Under the pieces are notes generated by a model, which saw only the letters and a list, made by a program, of their open reading frames with translations, was not told the DNA's origin and did no database searches. The position numbers and the translations under genes are program-made. From assembly GCA_021736785.1 (NCBI GenBank), contig JAIPFF010000027.1, forward strand, positions 1 through 64,000: 64,000 bases of DNA. The letters run 5' to 3'. Shown piece after piece: positions 63,008 to 64,000 of this stretch (positions are counted from its first letter, which is position 1; each line of letters opens with the position of its first letter). The DNA is from Thiohalocapsa sp. (lineage in GTDB: Bacteria > Pseudomonadota > Gammaproteobacteria > Chromatiales > Chromatiaceae).

Positions 63008-64000
63008 ATGCAGACAAGAGAGACGCCCTTCAACGTACAGGAGTTATTTGACTCGCTTACGCCTCATGAACAGAACGAAATCAATCGTTCCATCGCTGAG
63101 AATGCATTACGTCGAGAAGAGGCAAGGTATGACCGTTTGCAGAACGCCGAGGTTGCCAGGAACAAACTCGTACAAGAAATTGACCATATTGAATATGAGA
63201 CAGCTGAAAATGATGATTGGTTTATTGCGGCCAAGGAACACAGAGTCGAAGTAACATCTGATGCATTAAAAACACATAGAAGGAAAGCTGAGGTATTTTA
63301 TTCTCGGAAAAAGGCGATCATTGATCGGTTGCTACCCGAATCCGAATCAAATATTAAGGCAGTAGTTACTCAAATAGAAAGCGAAGAAGGACAAGAGTCT
63401 CTATGCAAGATGAAGGATATGGAGCGGTTGTTGCTACCGTTCTACGAAAAGCGTGAACATGCACGTAGACAAGTTATCGTTGCTCAAACCAAGGAACGAA
63501 TGAGGCAACGAGAGGAAGAAGAAGCCAGAAGACAACAAGGATACGAAGCCCTTCTGAATCGCTTACGTGAGGAGGAATTCGAAAGAAGGAAGAATCTTGC
63601 AGAAGAAAAAAGAAAAAAACGTGTAGAGGCCATCCGTGAAAAGGTTGAAGCGAGACAAATTCCTTACTTGGTGCATTTCACGCCGCTTGCTAACGTGGAA
63701 TCCGTCCTCGAATTTGGTCTTATGTCTAGGAATGCTCTCAACAATCACAGATATGTATTTACGGATGAGTATCGTTCTGATGGATGGCTTGATTGGATAT
63801 CGTCGTCAGTAAGCTTCCCGAATTACAAGATGTTTTATGCGAAGAAAAACTCGTTAAAGGACATTGATGGGTGGGCAGTGTTATTAATTAAAAGAGATGT
63901 TCTGTGGGAGTTGGACTGCAAATTTATTCTAACAAATGCCGCAAGTTATGGAATTCGCATGTTTCAAGACGAAAAATGGTCTTCTGTAGACGCTTTTGAG
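63008..64000 (+). CDS. Coiled-coil protein with DarT-like (DUF4433) ADP-ribosyltransferase domain, partial
   Basis: An open frame running past the window end (331 codons seen). Residues 1-217 are very charged and heptad-like (REEEEARRQQGYEALLNR and similar), a long coiled coil. From residue 219 the sequence PYLVHFTPLANVESVLEFGL, then SVSFPNYKMFYAKK, WAVLLIKRDVLWELDCKF and TNAAS follows the pattern of DarT/DUF4433 enzymes, which ADP-ribosylate thymidine in ssDNA and act as toxins in phage defence. The expected catalytic Glu lies beyond 64000. The ATG is eight bases after the attC core, so this is the next cassette. No ribosome site is obvious. Family call is from signature memory and needs the missing C-terminus. 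Confidence 0.65.
   Translation, partial: MQTRETPFNVQELFDSLTPHEQNEINRSIAENALRREEARYDRLQNAEVARNKLVQEIDHIEYETAENDDWFIAAKEHRVEVTSDALKTHRRKAEVFYSRKKAIIDRLLPESESNIKAVVTQIESEEGQESLCKMKDMERLLLPFYEKREHARRQVIVAQTKERMRQREEEEARRQQGYEALLNRLREEEFERRKNLAEEKRKKRVEAIREKVEARQIPYLVHFTPLANVESVLEFGLMSRNALNNHRYVFTDEYRSDGWLDWISSSVSFPNYKMFYAKKNSLKDIDGWAVLLIKRDVLWELDCKFILTNAASYGIRMFQDEKWSSVDAFE

Overview
The window is GC-rich, densely coded DNA from what looks like a sulfur-oxidising gammaproteobacterium (Chromatiales-like). The evidence is a soeABC sulfite dehydrogenase set, a CoA-disulfide/sulfur reductase with a rhodanese tail, the mltD/yafS/rnhA/dnaQ neighbourhood, an NhaD antiporter and typical gammaproteobacterial families (HrpB, DusA, TrhP/YegQ, FrmAB). 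The genus cannot be fixed from this sequence. No rRNA, tRNA or CRISPR array was seen.

Layout. 0.1-9.2 kb is housekeeping: nhaD, dnaQ-rnhA-yafS, mltD, hrpB, a HAD phosphatase and a YfcA-type TSUP permease. 9.3-16.4 kb is sulfur metabolism: soeABC facing away from a CoADR-rhodanese flavoprotein. 16.5-33.4 kb holds dusA, a secreted amidase, trhP with a ChaN-PDZ gene, an M1-like peptidase, an orphan NarL-type regulator, an mrfA/mrfB-like DNA-repair pair, a DUF2499-DUF3593 membrane protein and a large secreted beta-helix/FG-GAP protein. 33.4-47.4 kb is an accessory, repeat-rich stretch: a divergent lipoxygenase-like protein, an MgtC/DUF4010 membrane protein, a DUF368/PopT transporter, one intact and two decayed REP-associated tyrosine transposase (RAYT) genes, an OprC-like copper TonB receptor bracketed by 118-bp direct repeats, a cold-shock/DUF1294 protein, and an 80-bp tandem repeat. 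47.4-62 kb carries a DUF4198 protein, an OprB porin facing a PQQ sugar dehydrogenase across a strong dyad operator, an atypical hemerythrin, a 2OG oxygenase, PPK2, a large hybrid histidine kinase, frmA-frmB and a phosphodiester glycosidase.

The most interesting part is the right edge (62.3-64 kb). The DNA becomes clearly AT-richer and contains a GIY-YIG nuclease-like gene, a well-formed integron attC site ending in GTTAGGC, and, eight bases later, the start of a coiled-coil protein with a DarT-like (DUF4433) ADP-ribosyltransferase domain that runs off the window. This is an integron cassette array carrying probable toxin/defence genes, with no integrase gene at the expected side.

How genes work together: SoeABC would oxidise cytoplasmic sulfite to sulfate and feed the quinone pool. 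FrmA and FrmB clear formaldehyde as the glutathione adduct. OprB and the PQQ dehydrogenase suggest periplasmic sugar oxidation. MrfA and MrfB suggest an excision pathway for mitomycin-type lesions.
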